Shown here piece after piece: positions 51,341 through 58,485 of a stretch of DNA of 64,000 nt. The notes beneath the pieces are model-generated. The model was not told the DNA's origin, searched no databases, and worked only from the letters and a program-made list of their open reading frames with translations. Every line of letters begins with the position of its first letter. The first letter of the stretch is position 1. The stretch covers positions 682,001-746,000 of the forward strand of contig NZ_AP023439.1 in the NCBI RefSeq assembly GCF_014701095.1, written 5' to 3'. Source of the stretch: Streptomyces tuirus (GTDB lineage Bacteria > Actinomycetota > Actinomycetes > Streptomycetales > Streptomycetaceae). The position numbers and the translations under genes are program-made.

Positions 51341-52222
51341 TCAGTTCTCCGTGGACTCACTGCCGTCCGCGTGCGTGTCCCCGTCCTTGTTCGTGGACGC
51401 CGGTGGTGTCCGCGCGGACTTGGCGGGCTTGCCGGCCGTCCTCTTCGCGCTCCTGGCCGGCTGTGCCGCCTTGCGGCTGCGGCCCGTCTTCGCGGGCGCC
51501 TTCGCCTCGGTCCTGGCCACCGCCTTCATGGGTGGGGCGGAGGGCTCCGCGGCCTGAGGCGAGGGCGGCGGGGCCGGCTCTTCCGGCACCGGGCCGGGCG
51601 ACGGCGCCCCCGGCGCCCCGAACGGCAGCACCCGCACCTCCGGCCGTTCCACCGGCCTCGCGGGCACCGGCGGCTCGCGCCCGTCGATGAGGACCAGCAC
51701 GGCCTGGTAGACGACCGACAGCGCGTACGGCGTCTGGTGCAGCATCCCCCACAGCTTGGACGTCTCGTCGATGTCCATCGCCGCCGGAGTGAACCGCACC
51801 CGCTGCACCGCGTCGGCCAGGTCGCTGCCGTTCAAGTGGGGCCGCTGACCGGCGAGTTCGATGATGTCCCGGGGCAGCACGGGTATCTCGTGCAGGGTGC
51901 GCACCACCGCGCCGATCAGGCGCTGCCCGACCAGTTCGGCCTCCTCGCCGTACGCGCTGATCAGGTAGTGCAGGTCGAGCGCGGCGGCCGGACGGCGGAC
52001 CAGGGTGCCGTCGGACGCCCGGGTCGGCAGGTCGTTGTTGCGCTGTGAGGTGTTGGGCGTGACCTGGTAGAGGAACACGGTGACGGTCGGTTCGAGCGGC
52101 GGGTCCACCGGCGGCCTGCGCGGCTCGACCTTGACCGCGATGTCGATGTCCGGCGGCAGGTTGGCCTCGATCAGCAGGGCGAGGGCCTGGGTGACGTGGG
52201 CGAGGGCAAGTGCGTTGCTCAT
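51341..52222 (-). CDS. DUF4255 (Pvc16/Afp16-like) tail-terminator protein
   Basis: 293 residues. ALAHVTQALALLIEANLPPDI, PTVTVFLYQVTPNTSQRNNDLPTRASDG, RRPAAALDLHYLISAYGEEAELVGQRLIGAVVRTLHEIPVL and YALSVVYQAVLVLIDG cover the DUF4255 domain (1-185), which caps the sheath and tube in PVC and Afp particles. The C-terminal ~100 residues are Pro/Ala/Lys-rich (KAVARTEAKAPAKTGRSRKA) and likely disordered and basic, not part of the usual cap. The stop lies five bases before the ATPase start. Confidence 0.9.
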   Translation of the reverse strand: MSNALALAHVTQALALLIEANLPPDIDIAVKVEPRRPPVDPPLEPTVTVFLYQVTPNTSQRNNDLPTRASDGTLVRRPAAALDLHYLISAYGEEAELVGQRLIGAVVRTLHEIPVLPRDIIELAGQRPHLNGSDLADAVQRVRFTPAAMDIDETSKLWGMLHQTPYALSVVYQAVLVLIDGREPPVPARPVERPEVRVLPFGAPGAPSPGPVPEEPAPPPSPQAAEPSAPPMKAVARTEAKAPAKTGRSRKAAQPARSAKRTAGKPAKSARTPPASTNKDGDTHADGSESTEN

Positions 52223-52250
52223 GGCGTCAGTTCCTCGGTACCTCTCCTCG

Positions 52251-52373
52251 TCGTCCCGCTCCTCGAAGCCGACCCGCCACTTCTGGTCGTCCCGCTCCTC
52301 GAAGCCGACGCGCCGCTTCTGGTCGTCCGGCTCCTCGAAGCCGACCCGCCACTTCTGGTCGTCCCGCTTCTGG
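52251..52373. repeat. 36-bp minisatellite, three copies plus a partial
   Basis: Three 36-bp units begin at 52251, 52287 and 52323, each starting TCGTCC and containing CTCCTCGAAGCCGAC. A 15-base partial copy (52359-52373) follows. The array fills most of the 192-bp gap between two CIS genes and is the largest internal gap of the operon. Confidence 0.9.
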
Positions 52374-52414
52374 TCGTCCCGTTTCTCGTCGTACGTCCGC
52401 CTGCCGCTGCCCGC

Positions 52415-53161
52415 TCACTCGCGCCCCCTGGCCAGGTAGTCCGCCAGGCTGACGGTGGCTCCCGGCCGCTCCGCCCGCCGGGGCCGGGGCGTGCCGCCGC
52501 CCTGGGGGGCGCCGCCCGCGGTCACCTCCAGCCGTCCGATCTGGACCTGGACGACCCGCTCGGCCGGTCGCCCCGGGCGCCGGGACGCGACCTGCCGGAC
52601 GGCGTCCCGGGCGGCCGCCGTGTCCGCCGCGCTGGGGAGCAGCGGGACGGACGCGGCGGGGGGAGCGGCGTCCGCACCAGGGGGGGTCGGTACGGACGCC
52701 GCGCTCGTGGGGACCGCCCCGTCCGCACGGCCCCGGCCGGCCGCGCGGCGCGCGGTGCCGGGGACCGGCCGAAGTGCGGGGCGGACCGGTGCGGCGGGAC
52801 GCAGCAGCGGCTCCCCGGGCTCGTCCCTCCGGGCCGGACGAGTCGCGGGCTCGGCGGGCGCGGGGGCCTGCTCGGTCCGTACGACCGTCCGCTCCCGTTC
52901 CGTGCGGACGACCTCGCGGGCCGCCGGGCGGGCCGGGTCCGGCCGGGATGCCGGCACCGGGGCGGCGACGGGCCACAGCGGCTCGGCGTCGTCCGGGCCC
53001 GGTGGGGTGGCCCGGACCGCCTCGGCCCGTTCGAACGGCCCGGCCAGCCGCGGCCGTACCCGCACCACGCCGGGGCGCTGCGCGGCGGGCGTCGCGTGCC
53101 GGGCGAGCAGCCGGTCGAGGAAGTCGGGCTCCGGCCGCCCTCGCGAGATGGACTCAGACAT
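52415..53161 (-). CDS. Proline/arginine-rich CIS-operon protein with a conserved C-terminal motif
   Basis: About 248 residues, low complexity (Pro, Arg, Ala) over most of its length. The first 20 residues (ISRGRPEPDFLDRLLARH) and the C-terminus (VVQVQIGRLEVTAGGA, then GATVSLADYLARG) are more ordered. I recall this two-part C-terminal motif, V-x-V-x-IGR-x-EV followed by SL-x-DYL, in similarly placed proteins of other phage-tail-like loci. The function is unknown; a flexible linker between baseplate parts is possible. ATG 53161 overlaps the preceding gene by eight bases; GTG 53167 is an alternative. Confidence 0.72.
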   Translation of the reverse strand: MSESISRGRPEPDFLDRLLARHATPAAQRPGVVRVRPRLAGPFERAEAVRATPPGPDDAEPLWPVAAPVPASRPDPARPAAREVVRTERERTVVRTEQAPAPAEPATRPARRDEPGEPLLRPAAPVRPALRPVPGTARRAAGRGRADGAVPTSAASVPTPPGADAAPPAASVPLLPSAADTAAARDAVRQVASRRPGRPAERVVQVQIGRLEVTAGGAPQGGGTPRPRRAERPGATVSLADYLARGRE

Positions 53162-53888
53162 CCGCACACAGCTCCAGGTAGTAGCGGCGCCGCAGCGGGC
53201 TGAGCGCCAGGATCTCCGGCTCGCTCCAGCCGTACGCGGTGGCGAGCAGATGGACGTCGAGCAGCAGGTCCCGGGCCCAGGCGTCCAGTTCGGTCCACAG
53301 GTAGGAGGCGATGTCCAGTTCGGCCCGGGTGCCCTCCCCGCATTCGGGGCAGGCGATGGTGAGCGCGACGTCGCCGCCCGGGTCGGCGGCCTGGGCCGCC
53401 TCGGCGATCCTCCGCTGTACGGCGACGGGCAGCTCGTCGGCGGACACGGAGCGCCCGTCGCGTACGGCGTCGGTCACGCACCGCGCCAGCAGGGCCCGGC
53501 GCGGGTCGGCAGCACCGGCCGCCGCCGTCAGGTCGGCGACGCCGGGCACCCGGAACCCGACCTCCCAGCCGTCCTCGGCGATCCGCACGAGCGGCTCGCC
53601 CCGGTCGGCCAGGGTCCGGGCGAACTCCCCGGCGTCCAGCTCGAACTCCATGTCCGCGCCGCACGCCCCGCACTCCAGGCGCACCTGCATCCGCTCGCCG
53701 AACAGGGCCCGGCGCAGGGCGAACAGATCCGCCTCGCGCTCCCCGACCGGAAGCGCCAGCAGCGCCTGCTGATCACCGCCCAGGTCCGGCCGGGCGGCGC
53801 GGTGCAGCAGCAGCGCGCGCCCGGCCGGAGCCTGACCGGTCCCGGACTCCCAGGTGGCCAGGGCATCGGCCGCTTGTGTGATGGCCAT
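53154..53888 (-). CDS. Zinc-ribbon baseplate protein (gp26-like), CIS operon
   Basis: 244 residues. ALATWESGTGQAPAGRALLLHRAARPDL begins the chain; LECGACGADMEFELDAGEF and LTIACPECGEGTRAELDIASYLWTELDAWARDLLLDVHLLATAYGWSEPEILALSPLRRRYYLEL contain two CxxC pairs, making a zinc ribbon, and the helix-rich tail of T4 gp26/gp51-type baseplate proteins. The GWSEPEILALSP-x-RR-x-YLEL ending is highly conserved in this family. ATG 53888 follows GGAGGAGGC. It lies directly after the tube gene, separated by a REP-like hairpin. Confidence 0.82.
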   Translation of the reverse strand: MAITQAADALATWESGTGQAPAGRALLLHRAARPDLGGDQQALLALPVGEREADLFALRRALFGERMQVRLECGACGADMEFELDAGEFARTLADRGEPLVRIAEDGWEVGFRVPGVADLTAAAGAADPRRALLARCVTDAVRDGRSVSADELPVAVQRRIAEAAQAADPGGDVALTIACPECGEGTRAELDIASYLWTELDAWARDLLLDVHLLATAYGWSEPEILALSPLRRRYYLELCADV

Positions 53889-53910
53889 GCCTCCTCCAGT
53901 GCGGTTTGGC

Positions 53911-53975
53911 AGCGCCCCGAAGGGGCGCGGGGAACTGCGCGACCGGCCACGACACACCCGCACACGACGGACGGC
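53911..53975. repeat. Streptomyces REP-like intergenic element
   Basis: A hairpin GCGCCCC-GAA-GGGGCGC is followed by GGGGAACTGCGCGACC and a CA-rich tail. I recall this sequence as a very frequent intergenic repeat in Streptomyces genomes. It lies in the 113-bp gap between tube and zinc-ribbon genes and could attenuate transcription or protect the tube message. A second core copy is at 33184-33204. Confidence 0.75.
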
Positions 53976-54001
53976 CTTCTCGGCGCACCCAGCGGAGAGC
54001 G

Positions 54002-54526
54002 CTACGCCGGGTTCAGGAACGAGGGTTCCTCCGGCTCCGGCACTTCGTAGTCCCGCTCCCAGCCCTCGCACTCGAGCTTCAGGGACTGGATGGCCACCGC
54101 GTTGGCGTTGGCGTCCAGTTCGCCGAGGACCTGGTACTCGCTCGGCCAGGTCCGGTACAGCTTGTGGGAGACGGCGACCTGGCCGGCCTCGTTGTGGACC
54201 TGGATCACGATGTCCTTGCGGAAGTCCGCGAGGGACACCTCGGAGCCGAGGCCCGCGCCGACCTGCCAGACCTTGTTGGCCCAGCGGTCGAACTCGGGGT
54301 CGTGGGTGACGCCGCGTTCGAGGGTGATGCCCTCGAACTCGGAGCGGCCCGGCGACTTGCGCGGGGAGGACGGGTCGCCTCCGTGCCGGTGCTTGACGAC
54401 CTCGGTGGTCCGCTTCAGCGGACTGATCTTGCTGATGCCGGCGACCGTCCGACCGTCCCACAGGACCAGGAACTTGAAGTTCTTGTACGGGTCGAAGCGA
54501 TGGGCGTTGACCGTGAACTCTGCCAT
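54002..54526 (-). CDS. Contractile injection system inner tube protein (gp19 family)
   Basis: 174 residues. DPYKNFKFLVLWDGRTVAGISKISPLKRTTEVVKHRHGG is the family start, with GITLERGVTHDPEFDRWANKVW, KDIVIQVHNEAGQVAVSHKLYRTWPSEYQVLGELDANANAVAIQSLKLECEGWERD following, all matching phage tail tube gp19 homologues. Hexameric rings would stack to form the needle. ATG 54526 is preceded by GAGGAC, and the gene begins 47 bases after the sheath stop, the invariant sheath-tube order of these systems. Confidence 0.95.
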   Translation of the reverse strand: MAEFTVNAHRFDPYKNFKFLVLWDGRTVAGISKISPLKRTTEVVKHRHGGDPSSPRKSPGRSEFEGITLERGVTHDPEFDRWANKVWQVGAGLGSEVSLADFRKDIVIQVHNEAGQVAVSHKLYRTWPSEYQVLGELDANANAVAIQSLKLECEGWERDYEVPEPEEPSFLNPA

Positions 54527-54573
54527 CGAAAATGTCCTCAGGGGTTCCTTGGAGCGGTTCCTTCGAGCGTTCC

Positions 54574-56439
54574 CTAGAGCGCGAACTGCCCGGACGTCTG
54601 CTGGATCTTGACGATCACGAACTCGGCCGGGCGGACCGGGGCGATGCCGACCAGGACGTTGACGACGCCGTTCTCGATGTCCTCGGTGGTCGTGGTGTCG
54701 CTGTCGCACTTGACGAAGTAGGCCTCGCGGGGCGTGCCGCCCTTGAAGGCGCCCTGGCGGAACAGGGTGTGCAGGTACGAGGAGGCGGCGAGCCTGATCT
54801 GCTGCCACAGGTTCTCGTCGTTGGGCTCGAACACCACCCATTGCAGACCCCGCTGGAGGCTCTCCTCGACGTGCAGCGCGAGCCGCCGGACGGGGACGTA
54901 CTTCCACTCGCTGTCTAGGGCGTCCGAGCCCTCCAGCGTGCGGGCGCCCCAGACCACGGGGCCGGTCACCGGGAAGGTGCGCAGGCAGTTGACGCCCAGC
55001 GGGTTGAGCAGACCGGTCTCGCGGTCGGTCAGGTCGACCGCGAGCGAGTGCACGCCGGCGAGCCGGGCCTCGGTGCCGGCCGGGGCCTTCCACACACCGC
55101 GCTCGGAGTCCGTACGGGCGATGACGCCCGCGACGGCGCCGGACGGCGGGAAGGAGCGCAGCCGGCCCGTGAGCGGGTCGGTGAGCTGGAGGTGCGGGAA
55201 GTAGAGGCCGGCGTGGTTGCCGCGCACGGCGTCGAAGGCGGCGAGCCCGGCGCGGGCGGTGTCGACGCTGACCCAGGTGCCGGGCGCGTCGACGAGGAGG
55301 AAGATCCGCCGCTCCTGGCACAGGCGCTGGGCGGCGGAGACCACGGTGAGGGCGTCCTCGGTCTTCTCGTACGCCGCGAGTTCGGGCAGCGCGAGCAGAT
55401 TGACGTCGGCGACGCCGCGCAGCGCCTGGATGCCGGACTTGTCGGCCTCGGAGCCGATGAGGTCCCGGGGCCCGGGCGCCGCTCCGTCCTCACCGCCCTC
55501 CAGCGGGAAGACGGGCGGGTTGACCGAGGCCTCCAGGCCCAGGTCGTTGGCGCACTGGCCGAGGAAGCGGACGATGTCGTCGGGGTCGGTGGAGCCCGCG
55601 ACGACCTGGACGCGCCGGCCGAAGGCGGTGACCTCGGCGCCGGCGAAGGCGTGCTTGCCGGGCGCGTCGGGCAGGGCGCGCAGCTTGCGCTCCAGCAGCA
55701 GCGCCAGCTCGGCGACGGAGGACGGGGACTCGCCGTCGCAGTCGGGGTCGTAGAGGGTGAACTCCCGCTCGACGTCGCCGATCTTGACGGTGAGGTCGAC
55801 GGCGAGGTCGGGCAGCTCGTGCCCGAACGGCTTGGAGACGGTGCCGGACGGGTCGGGCCGGCCCTCGCCGACGACCTCGACGCGGATCAGCCGGGAGCCG
55901 GCGTTGACGACGGTCTGGACGAACCGGCCGGCGGCCGGGTCGGTCGACAGGCCGGTGAAGCTCTCGCGGGCCTCGCCCCTGGCGTCGAAGACACGCAGGT
56001 TGAAGGTTTCGTCGGGGCAGGGAGTGTCGTGGTCGACGGCGACCCGCAGCCCGTTGCCCCACACGCCGGGTTCCTTGGCGTGCACCGCGAGGACGTCGCA
56101 CTCGCTGTGGCCCTCGGTCGATTGCAGCGTGACGCAGGCGGCCCGGCCGCTGCCGGCCTTGGCGACCCGGACGATCACGGCGACGGTGCCGCCGTTGCCG
56201 AAGAACTGGTGAACGGCGTAGCCGACGGCGCTCTGCGCGCTCAGTCCCCCGAAGCGGCGCTCGAACTCGGTGAAGCTGGTGACGCGCACCGGCTCGTTCA
56301 GCGGACCGCGGCGGGTGTGGCCCACGAAGGCGGTCACCGAAGTGGTCAGGGTCGAGATGGTACGGGTGCTGCTGGGAAGCTCTTCGACGTAGACACCGGG
56401 GTACGTCGGCTTGGCGGCGCTCACTGCACTCATCGGCAT
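54574..56439 (-). CDS. Contractile injection system sheath protein
   Basis: 621 residues. YPGVYVEELPSSTRTISTLTTSVTAFVGHTRRGPLNEPVRVTSFTEFERRFGG is the classical sheath N-terminus, with AVHQFFGNGGTVAVIVRV. The C-terminal half has RIFLLVDAPGTWVSVDTA, GVWKAPAGTEARLAGVHSLAVDLTDRETGLLNPLGVNCLRTFPVTGPVVWGARTL and EWKYVPVRRLALHVEESLQRGLQWVVFEPNDENLW, the core of tail-sheath proteins. Residues ~150-370 form the variable outer domains. Contraction of this helix drives the tube. GGAGG precedes ATG 56439 (ATG 56433 is also possible). It is the first gene of the operon. Confidence 0.97.
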   Translation of the reverse strand: MPMSAVSAAKPTYPGVYVEELPSSTRTISTLTTSVTAFVGHTRRGPLNEPVRVTSFTEFERRFGGLSAQSAVGYAVHQFFGNGGTVAVIVRVAKAGSGRAACVTLQSTEGHSECDVLAVHAKEPGVWGNGLRVAVDHDTPCPDETFNLRVFDARGEARESFTGLSTDPAAGRFVQTVVNAGSRLIRVEVVGEGRPDPSGTVSKPFGHELPDLAVDLTVKIGDVEREFTLYDPDCDGESPSSVAELALLLERKLRALPDAPGKHAFAGAEVTAFGRRVQVVAGSTDPDDIVRFLGQCANDLGLEASVNPPVFPLEGGEDGAAPGPRDLIGSEADKSGIQALRGVADVNLLALPELAAYEKTEDALTVVSAAQRLCQERRIFLLVDAPGTWVSVDTARAGLAAFDAVRGNHAGLYFPHLQLTDPLTGRLRSFPPSGAVAGVIARTDSERGVWKAPAGTEARLAGVHSLAVDLTDRETGLLNPLGVNCLRTFPVTGPVVWGARTLEGSDALDSEWKYVPVRRLALHVEESLQRGLQWVVFEPNDENLWQQIRLAASSYLHTLFRQGAFKGGTPREAYFVKCDSDTTTTEDIENGVVNVLVGIAPVRPAEFVIVKIQQTSGQFAL

Positions 56440-56577
56440 TCCCCCTCCTAATCCCTGTCTCGGGCACCCGATGAAGGCACCAAGAGGCGGTGAGGGAGGG
56501 ACGTGACAGCCGTGCGCGAGGACTCCGCGCGGACCCGTCGGCGGTGGGCACGCGCACCTCATCAGTTCCCCCGTCAT

Positions 56578-56606
56578 ACCCGTGCGGTTCGGTTCGCACG
56601 GGTCAA
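56578..56606 (-). promoter_or_regulatory. Candidate CIS operon promoter overlapped by a 9-bp inverted repeat
   Basis: On the minus strand TTGACC (56606-56601) and ACGGGT (56583-56578) are 17 bp apart. ACCCGTGCG (56578-56586) and CGCACGGGT (56595-56603) form a perfect inverted repeat that spans the spacer and both elements, an ideal operator position. The predicted leader to the sheath start is about 130 nt. The -10 is poor, so the promoter may need an activator or another sigma factor. Confidence 0.45.
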
Positions 56607-56708
56607 GCAGCGCGCTTGTGACTCCTGATGCTCAAGTGCTCAACCCACCTTCTTGTGCGCGGAGTTGGCCGAGCAAGACGGGTTCTGGCCAGCACGGAGG
56701 GAGGTTTC

Positions 56709-56924
56709 GTGAAGGCAAAGTTCCCGGATCCGCACATCGCGCCCGCGCGCCGCCGTGAAGCGGTCCACACCTCCCCCACGCCGAGGGGCCGGCGGCACGC
56801 ATGGCTTGTCTGCGGGACCCGCATGTCGGGCGGCAGACTCCGGCGCTCCCCGACTTCTCCGCGACTCGCACACATCCTTCGGTGGCCGGTTTCCTCAGGG
56901 CGACATGGACGCGCACGAAGTTGA
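56709..56924 (+). CDS. Doubtful small basic ORF upstream of the CIS operon
   Basis: GTG 56709 follows a strong GGAGGGAGG at a good distance and opens a 71-codon frame beginning MKAKFPDPHIAPARRREAVH. It is Arg-rich, lacks any recognisable domain, and codon use is not clearly coding. It is the only candidate gene in the 690-bp gap between the divergent sheath gene and the next plus-strand gene, and could equally be a chance frame. Confidence 0.22.
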   Translation: MKAKFPDPHIAPARRREAVHTSPTPRGRRHAWLVCGTRMSGGRLRRSPTSPRLAHILRWPVSSGRHGRARS

Positions 56925-57013
56925 TCGCGGCCTTACGGGTCGCGCCCTCGAGTGCCCCCTTTCGACCGGGACATGCCCGACCGAAACGCCAGACCGCGCC
57001 ACCCCTTCCGACC

Positions 57014-57029
57014 CGTAGAAATATCTACG
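57014..57029. promoter_or_regulatory. AT-centred palindrome upstream of the small plus-strand gene
   Basis: CGTAGA-AATA-TCTACG is a perfect six-base inverted repeat with an A/T-only centre, rare in this GC-rich DNA. It is about 100 bp before the start at 57130 and in the shared divergent region with the CIS operon. The binding protein is unknown. Confidence 0.4.
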
Positions 57030-57129
57030 AGCATGACTACGGCCGGGCGGCACGCGGAACCCCGCGGGTCACCGGCCCGTGACCAGCGCGCGCCCGACCG
57101 CGGCGCCGTCGACTGTGCCTGGGGTGGCC

Positions 57130-57618
57130 ATGCAGAGCGTCATGTGGAAGCAAGCCGTCGAGTGGCTCGCCGCGGCCGCCACGGACCCCAAGGAGTGCAA
57201 GCGGGAGTGGGACTACGGCGCGGGGACGGTGCTCGTGGAGTCCGGGCGCTACTGGGACGTGCTCAGCGTCCCCGACCGGCTCGGCCTGCTCGCGCTGGAC
57301 CTCCTGTGGCGCGACCCGCTGAAGGTGCCCGGCCCCACCCTGGTGGACTGCGCGGCCCGCAGGGTGGGGTTCTTCCTGCCGCCCGACCCGGTCAGTGAGT
57401 GGATCGGCTTCGGGGTGCGGCACGTGGGCCGGGGCTCGTGGGTGGCCGTGCCGCCGCCGTACCGGCCCGCCGGCCGCCTGGAGTGGCTCGTCCCGCCGGA
57501 CGGAACCGGCGCCCTGCACACCCCCGGCACGCTCGAGGCGGCCCTGCGTGAGGCCAGCGGAACCCTTGCAGTGCTGGCGCCGGTCAGCGCGGAGCCGGTG
57601 GCATCGGACGGCTGGTGA
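57130..57618 (+). CDS. Conserved Streptomyces protein (primase/polymerase-N-like)
   Basis: 162 residues. GAGTVLVESGRYWDVLSVPDRLGLLALDLL, PGPTLVDCAARRVGFFLPP, GRGSWVAVPPPYRPAGRLEWLVPPDGTGALHTPGTLEAAL are well-formed and look like a reduced version of the proteins annotated in Streptomyces as bifunctional DNA primase/polymerase N-domain. The catalytic acidic residues of true Prim-Pol domains are not evident, so the function is open. ATG 57130 follows GGGGTGG; a GTG at 57079 would add 17 residues. It is divergent from the CIS operon, but a link is not shown. Confidence 0.72.
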   Translation: MQSVMWKQAVEWLAAAATDPKECKREWDYGAGTVLVESGRYWDVLSVPDRLGLLALDLLWRDPLKVPGPTLVDCAARRVGFFLPPDPVSEWIGFGVRHVGRGSWVAVPPPYRPAGRLEWLVPPDGTGALHTPGTLEAALREASGTLAVLAPVSAEPVASDGW

Positions 57619-57740
57619 GCCGGGCACCGGACGCGGGCACCGCCGCCAGGGGGTGACGGCCGGGGGTGGGGTGGGTGCCGGCAGGGCAGGTGCCGTTGGC
57701 GGGGCCGACCTGGCCGGGGTGCCGGCTGGCGGCGAGGTGG

Positions 57741-57813
57741 GGAGCGGTGGCCGGGTCAGGGGCGGTGGCCGGGTCTGGGGCGGCGGGCCGGGTCAGGGGC
57801 GGCGGCCAGGTGA
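57741..57813. repeat. 18-bp GC-rich tandem repeat, four copies
   Basis: Units resembling GGGGCGGTGGCCGGGTCA start at 57741, 57759, 57777 (19 bases) and 57796. The array overlaps the 3' end of the minus-strand gene at 57756-58148 and supplies its stop. Confidence 0.7.
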
Positions 57814-58148
57814 GAAGCCGTGGGCTGGTGTGCGGCGCCCGCCGGGCGAGAAGCGGCGGGCGCATGAGGACTTGAGGCCGGGCGGGCGCCGCCGGGGACG
57901 ACCGGGCCCATGTGCCGGCCGGCCGCCCAGGAGGTGACGGCGCTCCAGGTCTCGCTCTCGGCCGGCGCGGCGAAGGAGACCCACTGGCCGTCCTGGTGCT
58001 CCGGGACCGTGTGGCCCCGCGCCTCCCACTCGGCGACCAGAGCCGCGTAGATCGGCGGATGTCCCGCGTACCCGCTGGTGAGTTCGGCGTACGAGCGGGG
58101 CGCGGCGTCGTTCCCCGGAAGGCGCCGGGCCGTCTCCGTGCTGTCCAT
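57756..58148 (-). CDS. Small conserved Streptomyces hypothetical protein
   Basis: 130 residues. The ordered part is RSYAELTSGYAGHPPIYAALVAEWEARGHTVPEHQDGQWVSFAA (about 19-65), a compact pattern I recall from short Streptomyces proteins of unknown function. From about residue 85 on it turns into Ala/Pro/His-rich low complexity that overlaps a tandem repeat, so the original C-terminus may have been replaced by repeat expansion. No clear ribosome site precedes ATG 58148, and the frame remains open upstream. Confidence 0.55.
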   Translation of the reverse strand: MDSTETARRLPGNDAAPRSYAELTSGYAGHPPIYAALVAEWEARGHTVPEHQDGQWVSFAAPAESETWSAVTSWAAGRHMGPVVPGGARPASSPHAPAASRPAGAAHQPTASHLAAAPDPARRPRPGHRP

Positions 58149-58485
58149 GCCAGGGGAACGCGGCGCCGCACGCCGGTGGTACGCGGGCCGGGCCCCGTCC
58201 GTCGGGTCGAGTGAACCCGTCACCCGTACGGCGGCACACGGGCACCGGACAAACATCCAGTCAGGCGGTCGCCCGTTCAGGGCCGGGGCCGCTTCCCGGC
58301 CATACGGCGGTTCGGTTCCAGGCCAACCGGTCGCTTCCGGCGGCCCCATGCCGTCCTCACGTCGTCTGCCGGCCGCCTCATGCGGAACAGTTCTTCCGGG
58401 TCCGACGGAGTTCTCGACCGGGGCGGCCCCCTCCGGTCAGACTGACTCCCACGCCGAGAATCCGGTACGACGGCAGGGAGAGGCC
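58149..58485. other. Intergenic region, 337 bp, no gene seen
   Basis: It separates two divergent genes. The only structure found is GTCA-GAC-TGAC (58437-58447), a short inverted repeat about 40 bp before the regulator start, where a self-regulatory site could lie. No convincing -10/-35 pair was found. Confidence 0.4.

Noticed and set aside
25883-56439. Prophage
   Set aside because: No capsid, portal, terminase, integrase or attachment site is present; the ATPase, DUF4255 and DUF4157 genes mark a CIS.
56440-57129. Several short frames in the divergent region before the sheath gene
   Set aside because: All but one lack a ribosome site and none shows a domain; only the frame at 56709 is listed, with low confidence.
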